NCBI GenBank assembly: GCA_947165045.1
Contig: CAMUYW010000014.1
Coordinates: forward strand, 1-58,250
Direction: 5' to 3'
DNA from: an uncultured Fibrobacter sp.
Lineage (GTDB): Bacteria > Fibrobacterota > Fibrobacteria > Fibrobacterales > Fibrobacteraceae
DNA length: 58,250 nucleotides
Below the pieces are notes generated by a model. It was not told the origin of the DNA, did no database searches, and saw only the letters and a program-made list of their open reading frames with translations. The translations under genes were made by a program, and so were the position numbers. This document shows positions 9,433 to 18,064 of this stretch, piece by piece; positions within the stretch are counted from its first letter, which is position 1, and each line of letters starts with the position of its first letter.

Positions 9433-10440
9433 TTATTTTTCGAACGGATAGACCACTCCCCAATTTACACGCAGTGAATCCATCCATTTCATAAATTGCA
9501 TCGTCTTTTCGTGCGGAATCTGCTGGCATTCCCTGAGACCTCGCTCCAGCGCATCCTTGCAAGCGAGCACCTCGTATTCATAGCAGTTCACAAGTTTTGG
9601 CGGCGTTACCGTTTTATATAAAGCTCCAGACTTGTTGTAAACCTGAAGCTCCACCATATCATTCAAGTTCTGCACCCTGATGAACCCTGCCGTTCCATAA
9701 ATGATGCCCACATTGTGAGTCGGTGCAATCATCGAAGTTTTTAGATAAGCATACTGACCATTCTTATAAACAAGATTTATCCAATCCGTAGCGTCTACAC
9801 CTGTTTCATAAAGTATAGATTTGCTTTCCGTCTTGACAATAGAATTTCCTTCGCCAGCAATCCGTGGATCGCTCAAGAACAAGTCTGCAAAAGTCAAACT
9901 GTAAATACCCAAATCCAAAAGCGCGCCACCAGCAAGTGCGGGATTACACAAACGCTCAACGTGCGTGAGATTCATCGAAAAATCAGCTTCGATTGTTTCA
10001 ACCTTGCCGATTCTCCCCGCAATAATCCATTCCTTGAGCATATCTACCGCTGGCAAAAAACGTGTCCACATTGCCTCGCTCAAGAACACATTCTTTTCTT
10101 TCGCAAGTGCTATCACTTCAAACGATTGCACTGCATTTGCACAGAACGGTTTTTCGACAAGCACATTCTTGCCTGCATTGATACAAAGTTTTGCAGACTC
10201 ATAATGCTCCGAATGAGGTGTAGCCACATAAACGAGATCAACTTGCGGATCCTGCACAAGTTCAAGATAACTGCCGTAAGATTTCTGAAATCCATACTTT
10301 TGCGCAAAATCATCCGCCTTCTCTTTCGTACGCGAGGCAACCGCATAGGCTTCAACACCCATTCCCTTATTTTCAAGATACTTGACTGCAGTAGCCATCT
10401 TCGTGGCAATATGCCCGCACCCCAAAATCGCAAATTTCAT
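9433..10440 (-). CDS. Gfo/Idh/MocA family NAD(P)-dependent oxidoreductase
   Basis: A 335-residue cytosolic dehydrogenase. The Rossmann motif is LGCGHIATKMA at 6-16. The YVATPHSEHYE strand and the conserved VEKPFCANA (Glu-Lys-Pro, the catalytic Lys region) follow. The C-terminal half is the alpha/beta substrate domain. The family oxidises sugars, inositols or trans-dihydrodiols, and the substrate cannot be told from sequence. It stands alone, 105 bases downstream of the BatD-like gene and upstream of lemA on the same strand. Confidence 0.9.
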   Translation of the reverse strand: MKFAILGCGHIATKMATAVKYLENKGMGVEAYAVASRTKEKADDFAQKYGFQKSYGSYLELVQDPQVDLVYVATPHSEHYESAKLCINAGKNVLVEKPFCANAVQSFEVIALAKEKNVFLSEAMWTRFLPAVDMLKEWIIAGRIGKVETIEADFSMNLTHVERLCNPALAGGALLDLGIYSLTFADLFLSDPRIAGEGNSIVKTESKSILYETGVDATDWINLVYKNGQYAYLKTSMIAPTHNVGIIYGTAGFIRVQNLNDMVELQVYNKSGALYKTVTPPKLVNCYEYEVLACKDALERGLRECQQIPHEKTMQFMKWMDSLRVNWGVVYPFEK

Positions 10441-10545
10441 CTTTAAACCTCACAAAACCGCAAAAAAAAATTTGCTCGCGGCTATAAAGAATATAACCTA
10501 ATCGAGCGAGAAATGATGAAATATGATTACGAAAGTGAGCGCTTC

Positions 10546-11496
10546 TTACTTTTCTTTTTTACCTTCAGCACGATCGTTTTCAGGCACCGGCTTCGTGTCT
10601 TCGAGCAGGCGGTCGGCCCATTCGTCCCAGAACTTGCAACGTTCACCATCGAGCTTCATCTTTGCAAACTTCACCGGCTCCGTTTCGACAGCAAGCGTCA
10701 CTACAGATTCCTTGTAAGCCTGCGGGAGGCCTGCCACGTGCGCCATACGCTTCTTGAGTTCGGCAACGGTTGCATCCAAAATATCGACTTCGAAACGCCT
10801 TTCGATATAACGGCGAGTGATAAAGCCAAGCGACATAAAGTAATCGCCCTGGTTGCCTTCGGCAAGATAATTCCTGTTGCGCAAATTCTTGAGTGCAAGT
10901 ACCGCTTCTTCGTACGGCGGGAGCTGCGGCGCCTCGCCACGCTTTGCAAATTTCTTATGCAAGAACCATCCGAGGAACACGAGCAAAACAACGCCAAGCA
11001 CCGCGAACAACACATAGAGCCACTGCGGGAGCCTCGGGTCCTTCAGCGGATCTTCGACTTCGAGGATATCCGTTTCTTCGCCATTCGTGCGGGTCGAAAC
11101 TTTGACTGCAACTGGGTCCGTGTGCGTCTTGACCGTATCTGTCCCGACAATTGCATTTACTTCTTGCGGTGCAATGAGGAAGTCGCCACTCACAAATGTA
11201 TTGAGCGTTGCAAGCCAAGTAAACTTTGCTGTTCCCTTGGGCATACCCTCGGTAATCTTTTCGTTCTTCATTTCCTTGACTTCAAAACTGCCAAGGTTCC
11301 CGACAAAGCTCGGCAAATCCACGATGGCATTTTCAGGTGCCGTCACCTGGATTTCGTAATTGAACTTGTCACCGATAAAAACTTGAGCGTTATCGACATT
11401 CGCCTTGACTGTCAAATCAAAAGCGTGGGCAGAAACCGCCAAAAAAGCAAGTGCAATCAGAGCTACAGAATTTTTGCAAACATTCATTCGGGACAT
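10546..11496 (-). CDS. BatD-like secreted/membrane protein
   Basis: A 316-residue protein with a cleavable signal (ends AVSAHA near residue 25). It has a periplasmic beta-rich domain of the BatD/oxygen-tolerance type (about 26-170, start FDLTVKANVDNAQVFIGDKFNYEIQV). One membrane helix lies at about 182-205. The cytosolic helical tail (about 215-300) resembles the DUF4381-type tail of Bat proteins. No BatA/B VWA proteins or MoxR ATPase are adjacent, which is unusual for this family. AGAGG five bases before the ATG supports the start. It is the last gene of a three-gene minus-strand cluster. Confidence 0.65.
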   Translation of the reverse strand: MSRMNVCKNSVALIALAFLAVSAHAFDLTVKANVDNAQVFIGDKFNYEIQVTAPENAIVDLPSFVGNLGSFEVKEMKNEKITEGMPKGTAKFTWLATLNTFVSGDFLIAPQEVNAIVGTDTVKTHTDPVAVKVSTRTNGEETDILEVEDPLKDPRLPQWLYVLFAVLGVVLLVFLGWFLHKKFAKRGEAPQLPPYEEAVLALKNLRNRNYLAEGNQGDYFMSLGFITRRYIERRFEVDILDATVAELKKRMAHVAGLPQAYKESVVTLAVETEPVKFAKMKLDGERCKFWDEWADRLLEDTKPVPENDRAEGKKEK

Positions 11497-11541
11497 AAAA
11501 ACCTCTGTGGCAAAGAATATACAAAAAATCCAATTCCAAGA

Positions 11542-12093
11542 CTATTTCTTCAAGAGTCTTTGACTGCGTAATGCAGCAGTCGGGTGCTCGCGATACACAA
11601 GTGCAAACAAGGCAGTATAAGGAATTTCGCAAAGTGCCAATTCACGCATGGCTGTTTTCGCCACTTTCTTATCGGACTTTTCCAGCGCATACTTGTCGCA
11701 TTCGTATTCCTGATTCCAACAGTAAAAATGGAACAGCATGCGGAACGGAATCGCCGCCAAATGCAACCACAACACTGCCTCGAAAAAACTTACATGCCAG
11801 CGCTTGAGCAACGCTACAAAGAACCACACTGCAACCATGCACAATGCAACCTTCATCAAGTTCCGCAATACTGCATGGCGCAGCACCTTGTGCCCTTCTT
11901 CATGCAGCTTCATAAATTTAGATTCGGGCACGTCCTTGCGGTTTTCAGGCAGCGGCACAATATCGTTTACTAGTGGAATCACGCGCAACACGGCAAACAC
12001 GCCACCACGCAATTGTGTAAGGCGCCTCTCGCGAACTTCAAGAACAATTCGCAAAACAACTTCTAGACAAAGTAATAAAATCAGCAACAGCAT
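11542..12093 (-). CDS. Small membrane zinc metallopeptidase (M48/M56-like)
   Basis: A 183-residue protein with an N-terminal membrane segment (about 1-17), a HEEGH zinc-binding motif at 64-68 and two further hydrophobic segments at about 80-115. A downstream NQEYECDKYALE segment could supply the third ligand (Glu) and Asp, as in M48 peptidases. It is short for the family. It lies 15 bases after the DUF4954 gene and 45 bases before the BatD-like gene, probably in one operon. The substrate is unknown. Confidence 0.7.
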   Translation of the reverse strand: MLLLILLLCLEVVLRIVLEVRERRLTQLRGGVFAVLRVIPLVNDIVPLPENRKDVPESKFMKLHEEGHKVLRHAVLRNLMKVALCMVAVWFFVALLKRWHVSFFEAVLWLHLAAIPFRMLFHFYCWNQEYECDKYALEKSDKKVAKTAMRELALCEIPYTALFALVYREHPTAALRSQRLLKK

Positions 12094-12108
12094 TTTTCGC
12101 CCTTACAC

Positions 12109-13977
12109 TTAAGCGAGATTCTTCACAAAAGTATTCAAGCGCTTTGCGGATTCTTCAAGGCGGGTCTTTTCCCATTCCATGAATCCCTTGTCTACCGGAT
12201 GAGCGCTATCGTAGTCATCGAAAATTTTGCGGCCGCGTTCATTATCGCGATCCAAGCCATGGCTCACATTATCGAACCATTCCTTTTCAAGTTGCCTATG
12301 ACGCTTGACCAGTTCATCCATCGTTTCAGGAATCGAAACAACTCGTGCAATTTCTTTATTCGTATCGCCGAGGAGTTTGCGTAACTCGCGTGGAGTCAGC
12401 TTCGATAGCGTTTCATCATTTTCCACGAGCGAAATCATCAATTCAAGCACATAACGTTCCAAATATTCTGCATACGTCTTGATTGCATTTTGGCGCACAC
12501 GCTCACGCATGAAATTTTCGCCAAGACCATCAATATCATTTTTCGTATAAACGTCTTTGACTTTTTCCACCTGCAAACGATTGTAAGCATCAAAGACAAG
12601 GCGCGCCGTTTCAGGATTATAAATCGAATAGAATGTAGACGGCACAAGGCCCTTGCCACGAATAGCGTACTTGTATGCATTGCGGTCAAGCGCATACGCA
12701 TTTTTCGCATAGTTCCAACCCGGCACAATCTCATTCAATCGCGGAGCAACACCCACCAATTGCGGATCACCTGCATGTATCAACGAGAACGGGAACTTGA
12801 GACGTTGCGGAAGTGTCGTAAGTCCGCTTGCAATCAAAGTAAACGGTGACTCACGGAAATTCGACGGGAACTTGATATTCACGCCAAGACCAAAGAACAT
12901 CCCCTGTCCAGGCATGACTTCTTGGTCCGGCATACGGCCTGTGTGGTTGCTACCGACGTTTGCGCCATAGCCCAAATTGCCACAACCTTCCGGCCAGAGC
13001 GCTGCAATCAAAAGCGAATGATGATGCATCTGCGTCATCGGTCCCATGTACGAACTGTTGACTTCACCTTCTTCGATATGGCAACACGGCGCAATGATTG
13101 AAGACTTGACGATTGCCTTGCTCCCCACCTTGCAGCGACTCATCAGCATGGAGCTCTGGACTTCGGCACCGGAATGTACCGTCACGCCCATTTGCAAATT
13201 CGTATTTTCAATAATTACGGAATCGTACACATGGCTCGATTCTTCAAGCGAACTCATGATAATCGAATTGCGTATTTTTGCAGCACCTTCAATGCGGGCA
13301 TGCGGGCCAATCCAGCTATTACGGATAATGTTCGTATTCGAAACGATGGCACCTTTCCCCACAATCCCAAACGGGAGTGCAAGTTCAGAACGGTAAGCGC
13401 TAAGCATTTCTACAAAAGAATTCTGAACGCTCGGTTCTGCCTTGTGAAACAACTGCAAATCGACAAGATCCATCGTGAGTTCCGGGAACACCAGCACTTC
13501 GCGACCGCCCATCTCGTTACCCACATTGATAGACGAACCCACCATGTAGTTGATTTTACCACTACTCACAAGCGTGCCCACATTATGCACAACTGCACTA
13601 CTGCGCACAAGCACATTACTCAACATCGAGATCTTGTAAATCAAGGCGTTCTCGATAATGCAGTTATGAACCATGGAATCGTAAATACCTGTAGCAACCG
13701 AAACATCGCCAGGCAACAGAAGCGTACCAAAAAACTTTGGCAGGCGTACATCGCCCATAAAATTCGAACGGAAAATTCTGTTCGGATCAAAATCCGGCTC
13801 GACTAAGACCTTGGCCCAATCATCGCAACTGTTCCCGTTTTTTTCCAAAATCTGGATTTCAAAAGCCGTCATTGGACGGTACTTGCCAGTTGCCGATCTA
13901 ATAGCTTTAAAATTTTCAACCGAAGTAGCTAAAACACTGCTCTTCAGCGCTTTTTTCAATTTTAACAATCGCTGCAT
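12109..13977 (-). CDS. DUF4954 family protein, left-handed beta-helix
   Basis: A 622-residue cytosolic protein with no signal peptide. Residues of about 90-340 contain hexapeptide-like repeats (runs such as NCIIENALIYKISMLSNVLVRSSAVVHN and ARIEGAAKIRNSIIMSS), typical of left-handed beta-helix acyl- or nucleotidyltransferases. The whole resembles DUF4954 proteins of Bacteroidetes and Fibrobacteres. The open frame extends 28 codons further up to 14061, but that would overlap the divergent gene at 14006, so I place the start at the internal ATG at 13977. The function is unknown; a sugar-nucleotide or acyltransferase role is only a guess from the fold. Confidence 0.78.
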   Translation of the reverse strand: MQRLLKLKKALKSSVLATSVENFKAIRSATGKYRPMTAFEIQILEKNGNSCDDWAKVLVEPDFDPNRIFRSNFMGDVRLPKFFGTLLLPGDVSVATGIYDSMVHNCIIENALIYKISMLSNVLVRSSAVVHNVGTLVSSGKINYMVGSSINVGNEMGGREVLVFPELTMDLVDLQLFHKAEPSVQNSFVEMLSAYRSELALPFGIVGKGAIVSNTNIIRNSWIGPHARIEGAAKIRNSIIMSSLEESSHVYDSVIIENTNLQMGVTVHSGAEVQSSMLMSRCKVGSKAIVKSSIIAPCCHIEEGEVNSSYMGPMTQMHHHSLLIAALWPEGCGNLGYGANVGSNHTGRMPDQEVMPGQGMFFGLGVNIKFPSNFRESPFTLIASGLTTLPQRLKFPFSLIHAGDPQLVGVAPRLNEIVPGWNYAKNAYALDRNAYKYAIRGKGLVPSTFYSIYNPETARLVFDAYNRLQVEKVKDVYTKNDIDGLGENFMRERVRQNAIKTYAEYLERYVLELMISLVENDETLSKLTPRELRKLLGDTNKEIARVVSIPETMDELVKRHRQLEKEWFDNVSHGLDRDNERGRKIFDDYDSAHPVDKGFMEWEKTRLEESAKRLNTFVKNLA

Positions 13978-14005
13978 GACTAAAAAATAGACTAAATTAG
14001 GGGCG

Positions 14006-14467
14006 ATGATGAAGGAAAAACTCTTCAACTTAATAAAAAAACATCGATACAATATCTCCATCTATACCGAAGATATTTTCGAAAGACGTTGTCAGGAAGA
14101 AATTATCCGCAGTGACGAGGATAAGAGTTCCTTCGTGTACATTGAATTCGATTTCGAATCCATTGATAAAACTCTCGGAAATAAAGCAAACCTGCAACAG
14201 TTTTGGAGCATCTTTTTCGAGACGCTTTCCTCGAACAAGCGCGGGAACGACATTGTAGGTTTCTTGGAACACGAAAGCGGAATCGGGCTCCTGATGCTAG
14301 ATTCGAAACTCGATGGGTGGACCCGCCTTGCAGGTCGCTTCATCCGTACCGCAAGTAAGCACGACTTTGACATCATGAGCCTTGTGCTTGAGAAAAATGT
14401 AAAGCCTATCGTCTATCCGAGCTGCATCCAGGATATCCAGGCACAGCAAGCTCAAAATCAAAAATAA
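14006..14467 (+). CDS. Small protein resembling a degenerate GGDEF/cyclase-type domain
   Basis: A 153-residue protein with no signal peptide. The pattern KRGNDIVGFLEHESGIGLLMLDS followed by GWTRLAGRFI is like the C-terminal half of nucleotide-cyclase-fold domains (R-x-x-D-x-x-G, then the ii-LLLP strand). The GG(D/E)EF active site itself is absent, so any such domain would be inactive. Its stop codon overlaps the ATG of the next glycosyltransferase (TAATG), implying coupled translation. The family call is tentative. Confidence 0.6.
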   Translation: MMKEKLFNLIKKHRYNISIYTEDIFERRCQEEIIRSDEDKSSFVYIEFDFESIDKTLGNKANLQQFWSIFFETLSSNKRGNDIVGFLEHESGIGLLMLDSKLDGWTRLAGRFIRTASKHDFDIMSLVLEKNVKPIVYPSCIQDIQAQQAQNQK

Positions 14468-15849
14468 TGAAAGTCCTCGTCATTGGCTCTGTCTATCCCA
14501 GATTTCAAGAAGACGCCGAAGTCCCATGGCTACGCACTTCCATTGCACACCTGAAAAAAGCAGGTGTCGAAATTCAGGTGCTTGCGCCTGCATACAAAGG
14601 CCTCAAGAGCCATGACATTGACGGAACACACGTGAACCGTTTCCGCTATGCACCCGCAAACTGGGAAATCCTCACGCACGAAGAAGGCGCCCCAAGCAAA
14701 ATGGCATCCAAGCCATGGTTGCAATTGCTCGCCATCCCGTACATCATCAACGGATTTTTCCAATGCATTCGCATAAGTCGCAAATGGAAACCCGATGTCA
14801 TCCACGCGCACTGGCCATTCCCGCACGCCTACATAGCACTCGGTGCTGCAAAGCTTTTTAAAATCCCGCTTGTACTCAATTTCCACGGTGCAGAGCTTTT
14901 GCTCATCCGCAAAAAGAAATGGGTCAAACCATTGTTGAAGTTCGCCATCGGCCAAGCGCAAGCCATCTTTGCAAACTCAAGCTTCACTGCCGGAAAAATC
15001 AAAGCACTTCGCAACGTGAACGTCGAATGGAGCCCATACGGAACTACTTTAGAAGTAGACAGTAGACAGTCGGAAGTAGGAAGTGAATCCGTCATTCTGA
15101 ACGAACGCGAAAACGACCTTAAAAGGCGAGAGTCGCAGCCATGCTTGCATGGATATGACCGAGCCTCAAAGGTTGGGGCGACGTCCCATCCAGTCACAAT
15201 CACCCCTCATGCAGTAAACGGCCTATTCAAAATCCTCTTTGTCGGGCGACATATCGAACGCAAGGGAATCACGTATCTTATTGAAGCTGCAAAATATTTG
15301 CCGAGAGACAAGTTCGAAATCCGTATTGTCGGTGTCGGCGATTTGACTGAACAGCTTAAAGCCCAAGCCAAAGAAATAATGGACCCTATCGAGGCTGCGT
15401 CTCTCCAGGGTGACAAAGCCGAAGGCGATAGAATCCATGAAGTCGAAGGATCTCCAGCGCAAATCATCTTTACCGGCAAACTTTCTCCCGAAGACCTCGC
15501 GAACGAATACAAGACTGCAAACGTCTTCACGCTCCCTGCTATCGTAGACAGCAAGGGCGACACCGAAGGACTCGGAGTCGTCCTTATCGAAGCCATGGAG
15601 CTCGGTCTCCCGATTGTCGCAAGCAATGTTGGCGGAATCCCGGATGTCGTCATTGACAATGAATCAGGAATTCTCGTTCCCGAAAAAGATCCTGTCGCGC
15701 TTGCCGACGCTTTCAAGCGGCTTGCCGCTGACCCATCACTGACGGAGCGACTCCTCGCCGGCGCCCGCAAGCGCATCAGCGAATGCTTCACATGGGACGG
15801 CATTATCGAACGCCAAATCGATGTTTATAACAAAGTAATTAAAAAGTAA
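14467..15849 (+). CDS. GT4-type glycosyltransferase with repeat-derived insertions
   Basis: A 460-residue GT-B glycosyltransferase. The N-terminal acceptor domain has VIGSVYPR, HAHWPFPHA and LNFHGAELL. The C-terminal donor domain has ILFVGRHIERKGITYLIEA and EGLGVVLIEAMELGLPIVASNVGG, with the E-x7-E retaining motif. It should transfer a sugar from a nucleotide donor in polysaccharide or glycolipid synthesis. Two segments look foreign: about residues 196-248 between the domains, and about 303-331. Both contain DNA resembling the interspersed intergenic repeats of this genome. The frame stays open, so the gene may still be functional. Confidence 0.88.
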   Translation: MKVLVIGSVYPRFQEDAEVPWLRTSIAHLKKAGVEIQVLAPAYKGLKSHDIDGTHVNRFRYAPANWEILTHEEGAPSKMASKPWLQLLAIPYIINGFFQCIRISRKWKPDVIHAHWPFPHAYIALGAAKLFKIPLVLNFHGAELLLIRKKKWVKPLLKFAIGQAQAIFANSSFTAGKIKALRNVNVEWSPYGTTLEVDSRQSEVGSESVILNERENDLKRRESQPCLHGYDRASKVGATSHPVTITPHAVNGLFKILFVGRHIERKGITYLIEAAKYLPRDKFEIRIVGVGDLTEQLKAQAKEIMDPIEAASLQGDKAEGDRIHEVEGSPAQIIFTGKLSPEDLANEYKTANVFTLPAIVDSKGDTEGLGVVLIEAMELGLPIVASNVGGIPDVVIDNESGILVPEKDPVALADAFKRLAADPSLTERLLAGARKRISECFTWDGIIERQIDVYNKVIKK

Positions 15850-16022
15850 AAATCCAAAAAACCTGTTAAATAAAAATCACTGGATCCTATCAGGTTCTAC
15901 GAACCTTTCAGGATGACAGAGTCAAAAAAAAACGCGAGTCTTCGCGGCATTATTCTTCTGAAATTTTTAGCAAACTAGATCTATTAACTGCACCGAAGGT
16001 GCGATTATGAATCGCCTAAAAC
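15850..16022. repeat. Intergenic repeat unit between glycosyltransferase and lipoprotein genes
   Basis: The segment at 15880-15916 is, on the minus strand, GTCATCCTGA, then a private stem AGGTTC/GAACCT, then GATAGGATCCAG. This is one copy of the interspersed repeat found in many gaps of this window. The rest of the gap shows no gene. Confidence 0.75.
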
Positions 16023-16448
16023 CTACTTAATCTTAAACCCAGCTTTTTCGAATGCGAGCTTGTTATCCGGATTCTTCATGGCAACATTCGTAATCCAATC
16101 GAATTCAGCAATGCCACCCTGCAAGCCCGCACGAGCACAAAGCTGGTCACGCGCAACATTGTATGCATTGAGAATCTGAATCTTTTCAAAATCCTTGGCG
16201 TTGTCGATACGTTCAGACCATTTTACACCAAGTTCAACAAGACCATTGCTAGCCTTAGCGTAAATCAAGGCTCTTTCAACAGTAATTGTGGATTTTGCTG
16301 GAGCCGTGAACGGAAGCACAGGGACAATCGGCTGCGACTGAGGCAACACAACCTGGTTTGCAGAATTTGCTTCAGGCTGCTTGTCGGAGCAAGAAACAAA
16401 AAAAGAGGCGATTGCCAAAAGTGAAATTACTAGAATTTTTTTTGACAT
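16023..16448 (-). CDS. Small lipoprotein of unknown function
   Basis: A 141-residue protein with a type II signal peptide: a basic MSKK start, a hydrophobic stretch and lipobox FVSC with Cys20. A Pro/Gln-rich spacer (about 25-52) is followed by a mainly helical domain. There are no recognisable catalytic motifs. It is probably anchored in the periplasm or outer membrane and lies immediately downstream of the tRNA on the same strand. Confidence 0.75.
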   Translation of the reverse strand: MSKKILVISLLAIASFFVSCSDKQPEANSANQVVLPQSQPIVPVLPFTAPAKSTITVERALIYAKASNGLVELGVKWSERIDNAKDFEKIQILNAYNVARDQLCARAGLQGGIAEFDWITNVAMKNPDNKLAFEKAGFKIK

Positions 16449-16469
16449 GCTCGCCTCTTTTTTTTGTAA

Positions 16470-16541
16470 TAGCGGTTCAGGGATTTGAACCCCGGACCAA
16501 TGGATTATGATTCCAGTGCTCTACCGCTGAGCTAAACCGCC
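16470..16541 (-). tRNA. tRNA with CAT anticodon (Met, or Ile2 decoding AUA)
   Basis: On the minus strand the sequence folds as a cloverleaf. The acceptor is GGCGGTT/AACCGCT, the D-arm GCTC...GAGC, and the anticodon loop ATCATAA (anticodon CAT). The T-arm is CGGGG TTCAAAT CCCTG and the discriminator A. One C-T mismatch sits at the top of the anticodon stem. CCA is not encoded. The first pair is G-U rather than the mismatch of an initiator, so it is not fMet. The TTGGTC variable region resembles the lysidine-modified tRNA-Ile2, but elongator Met cannot be excluded. Confidence 0.93.
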
Positions 16542-16588
16542 ATCGACTGCAAATTTAGCAAAAGCGATTAGAAATTTCAAGGGGTATA

Positions 16589-17326
16589 TTAAAAATAAAC
16601 CTTTGTTTCTAAAAAATTTTCGCCCCATTCAATAACACGCCAACGCGGTGCTGCCGAATTCAAACAAAATACAGAAATGTTTGGATCGATTTGCATCTGC
16701 GTCGATGGCGTTACGAACACCGTTTTATCACCCAGCTCAACTTTAATTTCGCTGTGGTAATGTCCTACAAAAATATACTTCAAATTTTTTATTTTCGCAA
16801 GTGTTGCTTGCACTTCATCCATATTCTTTAACGAGTACCTCAAATCCATGAACTTGTGGTTACAATGGCAAGGTGGATGATGCAGGAACAACAGAACTTC
16901 ACCGTCAACTTTTGCAGTTTCTTCTTCCAGCCAAGAAAGCTGTTCACTAGAAACGGTACCATCCGCACTATCTAAAAAGAAAATGGTTTGACCTTCAATA
17001 TCATAACGGTAATAGCATTTGCCGTTGTGAACTTTTCCTTTCAGGTCAAAGAACTTTTCCATGACTTCAACATTGTCATGATTACCCGGAATAACGCAAA
17101 CCGGAACTTTGCTGTCTTTTAATACATTTGCTATAAAAGAGTATGCATCTGGTTCAGCATAATCAGCCAAATCACCAGAAAGTACTAACAAATCCAAATT
17201 CTTCATAAACTTGGAATTGTATGCCGTGAGGAAATTTTTGCGAACATCAATTTCCTGCACAAGGCATCCATCTTTCCCAATGTGGGAATCAGATATCTGA
17301 CCTATCTTTAGTACTTTTCTATCCAT
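16589..17326 (-). CDS. Calcineurin-like metallophosphoesterase (CpdA/class III PDE type)
   Basis: A 245-residue cytosolic metal-dependent phosphoesterase. All five motifs are present: D-S-H near residue 12, SGDLADY, PGNHDN, LHHPPCH and VGHYHSE. The fold and length are like CpdA-type cyclic nucleotide phosphodiesterases, but the substrate is not certain. The gene lies between the tRNA and a 385-bp AT-rich gap. Confidence 0.88.
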   Translation of the reverse strand: MDRKVLKIGQISDSHIGKDGCLVQEIDVRKNFLTAYNSKFMKNLDLLVLSGDLADYAEPDAYSFIANVLKDSKVPVCVIPGNHDNVEVMEKFFDLKGKVHNGKCYYRYDIEGQTIFFLDSADGTVSSEQLSWLEEETAKVDGEVLLFLHHPPCHCNHKFMDLRYSLKNMDEVQATLAKIKNLKYIFVGHYHSEIKVELGDKTVFVTPSTQMQIDPNISVFCLNSAAPRWRVIEWGENFLETKVYF

Positions 17327-17711
17327 ACATCTGCTATCAACATACTTGAATATAGCTATTGGAGAAAGAAAATGTGAGCTAAATCAACTTTTTTGTATTT
17401 AGTGTGATTAAATTCATACCATTTTCAAAAAAAATTTCGCCTCCCCCCATAATCTTCAACATACTTTTGTCACCATCTCGTGAATTAACATTGAAAACTC
17501 AAGTTCAACATCTATCAACGTTGAGAAAAGTGAATAGATTTTAAATTTTCAACATTAATCCACAATTTCTTTATTTATGTATCTCGTTGAATATCATCAA
17601 GTTACGTTTTCAGATTGAAATTTTTATCCACTATTCACTACATTAAATATTAAATATCATATATAAATATATCTAATATTATTTAATATAGGTGGTTGAT
17701 TGATATCCTGC
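17327..17711. other. AT-rich gene-free region with DnaA-like boxes
   Basis: No gene is visible in these 385 bases. They contain near-consensus DnaA boxes TAATCCACA (17556-17564) and TTATCCACT (17624-17632). Several TTCAACAT words follow between 17453 and 17556. A run of almost pure A/T (about 17641-17692) sits just upstream of the bactofilin end. It could be a secondary origin candidate or a promoter/terminator zone. Confidence 0.5.
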
Positions 17712-18053
17712 TTACTTGCTGACATCCTCGTTCATGTCGCAATTGCCTTGTAAGATGGCTCCCTCGTTTATGACAAGCTGTTCTGCCTTTACGTTTCCGA
17801 TATTTTTTGCATTGTCTTGAAGAATAAGCTTTTTTTTGCAGTCCATGTTTCCTTTTATGGAACCTGCAAGAATAGCGGCGCCACATTTGACGTCGCCTTC
17901 TATAATGGCATACTTTTCAAGAATCAATTCGCCATCAATAGTTACGTTTCCATAAACTTTTCCGGCAATGCGCAAGTCTGTCTTTCCAGTGATATCACCG
18001 TTTATTAAGATGTTTCTTCCGACTTGCGTGAATTCTTGTTCATTCTTTGCCAT
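17712..18053 (-). CDS. Bactofilin
   Basis: A 113-residue bactofilin, a cytoskeletal protein that polymerises without nucleotide. The short right-handed beta-helix core has the typical repeats INGDITGKTDLRIAGKVYGNV, then YAIIEGDVKCGAAILAGSIKGN and LQDNAKNIGNVKAEQLVI, with Gly-Asn turns. Short polar tails flank the core. It lies 11 bases downstream of an M23 peptidase gene; bactofilin-LytM pairs control local cell-wall growth and cell shape in other bacteria. Confidence 0.92.
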   Translation of the reverse strand: MAKNEQEFTQVGRNILINGDITGKTDLRIAGKVYGNVTIDGELILEKYAIIEGDVKCGAAILAGSIKGNMDCKKKLILQDNAKNIGNVKAEQLVINEGAILQGNCDMNEDVSK

Positions 18054-18064
18054 GACTTACCTCT

